From: Rhizobium sp. Q54
GTDB taxonomy: Bacteria; Pseudomonadota; Alphaproteobacteria; Reyranellales; Reyranellaceae
Length of the DNA stretch: 44,053 bases
Reading direction: 5' to 3'
NCBI GenBank assembly: GCA_945903635.1
Contig: CAMDOT010000022.1
Span: forward strand, 1-44,053
The translations under genes were made by a program, and so were the position numbers. Positions 43,001-44,053 of this stretch are shown in pieces (within the stretch, counting starts at the first letter, position 1; the number at the start of each line of letters is the position of its first letter). The notes below the pieces were generated by a model. The model saw nothing but the letters and a program-made list of their open reading frames with translations. It searched no databases and was not told the origin of the DNA.

Positions 43001-43375
43001 ATGTCACTTCAATGGAAGGTGTCCCATCTCGATCACATGGTGATCTGTGTGTCCGAGGGCATCGTCACTCTCGAGGACTTCCGGGAATATCTGGCCGCAC
43101 TCAAGCAGGAAAAGGCCTTGGCCTTTCGCAAGATATTCATCGCGACGGAAGGCAGATCCGGCATGAGCGCTGAGGACAGAGTGGAACTCGCGGCGCTGCT
43201 GACCGGGTTCCTCGAGATCGATGGCCTCGGCCCATTCGCCGTGGTCGCGGGCGCGGAAAGGAACGATGGACTGGCCACGATCTTCAAGTCGCTCGCCACC
43301 GTCAGAAGGCCAATGCGCCTGTTCCCGGACATTCACGCCGCCCGGAAATGGCTGAGCACGAGGTCGACGGCCTGA
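43001..43375 (+). CDS. Small STAS/SpoIIAA-like conserved protein
   Basis: A 124-aa protein of alternating strands and helices. LQWKVSHLDHMVICVSEGIVTLEDF and RPMRLFPDIHAARKWL resemble short STAS-like or SpoIIAA-like proteins found in rhizobia and relatives, but I cannot place it in a named family. The conserved region starts at the ATG at 43001, behind an AGGTG site; the frame stays open 16 codons further upstream. Its role is unknown. It stands alone after the LivJ-like gene. Confidence 0.65.
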   Translation: MSLQWKVSHLDHMVICVSEGIVTLEDFREYLAALKQEKALAFRKIFIATEGRSGMSAEDRVELAALLTGFLEIDGLGPFAVVAGAERNDGLATIFKSLATVRRPMRLFPDIHAARKWLSTRSTA

Positions 43376-43403
43376 AGCCGAGCTTCCCCGAGCGTCGTGC
43401 CGA

Positions 43404-43668
43404 TCAGATCATGGCGTCGTAGTCGGCGTGAGAGCCGATCCAGAACCATAAAAGGCCTTCGTCGACCTCCAGAGCCAGCGCGCGATAACGCGCCCCGACA
43501 CGAACCGACCAGAAGCGGCCGACCTTCTTCAATTGGAGGGAGGGATGGCGCGGATTCTCTTTGAGCAACGCGTAGTTCTTGTCAGCAAGGACCCGGACGT
43601 TTTCTGGCAGTATTGTGTAGGATCGCCAGAATGCCGGACCAGAATGCCTGACTGGCGAAATGCCTCAC
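43404..43668 (-). pseudogene. RelE/HigB-like toxin gene broken by a 13-bp tandem duplication
   Basis: Read from a GTG that overlaps the antitoxin stop (GTGA), the frame runs RHFASQAFW and then breaks. After deleting one copy of a 13-base direct repeat (CCAGAATGCC at 43626-43635 and 43639-43648, plus GGA between), it continues as RSYTILPENVRVLADKNYAL, PRHPSLQLKKVGRFWSVRVG and WFWIGSHADYDAMI to a TGA at 43404. That rebuilt product is 83 residues and matches the RelE/HigB-like toxin pattern (KKVG.FWSVRVG.RYRA, WFWIG.H..YD). The second half is open in its own frame but has no start codon. The toxin is probably dead while the antitoxin is whole. Confidence 0.85.
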
Positions 43669-43865
43669 AGTTCGCGCGCTAGACCGGCCTGGAAATCCGA
43701 AAGCGCCTGCTCGGCCAGCCTGTCGAGCCTGCCTGTCGCGGCGTCACGCTCGATCTTCTGATCGAAGCGGGTCGCCTCGAATTCCTCGAACCAGGCTCTG
43801 AAACGCGCGAGCTGATCGATCGGCAATTCGGTTACGGCTTTTTCGATGTCTTCGAGGTTCGCCAT
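43665..43865 (-). CDS. Type II antitoxin, short helical family paired with HigB/RelE-like toxin
   Basis: A 66-aa protein: ANLEDIEKAVTELPIDQLARF, then AWFEEFEATRFDQKIERD and the acidic tail RLDRLAEQALSDFQAG. This is the usual partner of the toxin described at 43404-43668; the family has a helix with W-F-x-E-F and a conserved D(F/Y)xAG tail. The ATG at 43865 is preferred; the frame stays open upstream with no family likeness. Its stop overlaps the toxin's GTG. It is intact, so it could now act only as an antitoxin or repressor. From 43866 to the window end I see no gene. Confidence 0.82.
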   Translation of the reverse strand: MANLEDIEKAVTELPIDQLARFRAWFEEFEATRFDQKIERDAATGRLDRLAEQALSDFQAGLAREL

Positions 43866-44053
43866 GGCAGGTCCAAGGATAGCATTTGGCCGGACATCCG
43901 CGTCACGCCAAAATGCACAGCAAGATGGCGGAGGGAAAGGCGCTGGCTTCAAACTCTCTCTGCGTGGTGGGGAGGGCTGGTGCGGGGACCTGCGCGGGCG
44001 CAATTAACGTCTCGGCGTCGACAGCTTCAATCGACCTTTCAGCTGGACCTTCA

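Noticed and set aside
43626-43648. Programmed frameshift in the toxin gene
   Set aside because: A 13-bp direct repeat explains the frame change fully; there is no slippery heptamer or downstream structure.
44004-44053. Possible C-terminal end of another minus-strand gene (KVQLKGRLKLSTPRR then TAA)
   Set aside because: Only 50 bases are visible, too little to support a gene.
1-44053. CRISPR arrays, tRNA or rRNA genes, insertion sequences and prophage
   Set aside because: No regularly spaced repeats, cloverleaf sequences, transposase motifs or phage genes were seen.

Overview
The window is GC-rich, densely packed bacterial chromosome. Its content fits a metabolically versatile soil or freshwater alphaproteobacterium (inference): several orphan Bug/TctC-type solute-binding proteins, a CaiB-type CoA-transferase, HyuA/HyuB, a DUF1127 protein, short 4-base gene overlaps, and a D-tartrate dehydratase very like the Bradyrhizobium enzyme. 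I see no rRNA, tRNA, CRISPR array, prophage or transposase. This looks like catabolic and stress chromosome sprinkled with toxin-antitoxin (TA) debris, not a mobile island.

Layout. 1-3003 (minus): a tightly coupled five-gene operon of TSUP permease, 73-aa antitoxin-like protein, crotonase, MDR reductase and GST (cut by the window edge). 3059-7735 (plus): amidase, Bug-type binding protein, DUF486 membrane protein and a GT39-like glycosyltransferase. 7776-9919 (minus): feoA-feoB for ferrous iron, with feoB split by one in-frame TAA. 9978-12757 (plus): alpha/beta hydrolase, class III CoA-transferase, and a Phd/PIN TA pair behind a twin palindromic operator. 12758-17542 (mostly minus): DUF6429 protein, the trehalose operon otsB-GH15-otsA, and a DUF1127 protein. 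17653-24686: a divergent BtuF-like protein, then class V aminotransferase, Bug protein, hyuA, hyuB and an orphan ParD-like antitoxin. 24687-25146 is non-coding and holds a 24-bp perfect inverted repeat. 25147-28477 (plus): SMP-30 lactonase, MFS transporter and D-tartrate dehydratase, read here as a sugar-acid module. 28498-29658 (minus): a 47-aa lipoprotein and a third Bug protein. 29824-33741: Tat-exported YHS protein, adenylate-cyclase/TPR protein, UspA and aldo/keto reductase. 33842-36387 (plus): GT2 plus a polytopic GT-C-like protein. 36378-38698 (minus): Baeyer-Villiger-type monooxygenase with a C26 amidohydrolase. 38874-43375: LLM oxidoreductase, GMC oxidoreductase, LivJ-like binding protein and a small STAS-like protein. 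43404-43865 (minus): an antitoxin with a toxin broken by a 13-bp duplication.

The main observations are: (i) feoB interrupted by a single ochre codon between its GTPase and permease halves; (ii) a RelE/HigB-like toxin inactivated by a visible 13-bp tandem duplication while its antitoxin stays intact; (iii) a clean two-site operator before the Phd/PIN pair; (iv) the SMP-30/MFS/TarD module; (v) antitoxin-like orphans, one inside a metabolic operon; and (vi) several inverted repeats that look like repeat-family or regulatory elements. I did not find a convincing wholly new multi-gene system.
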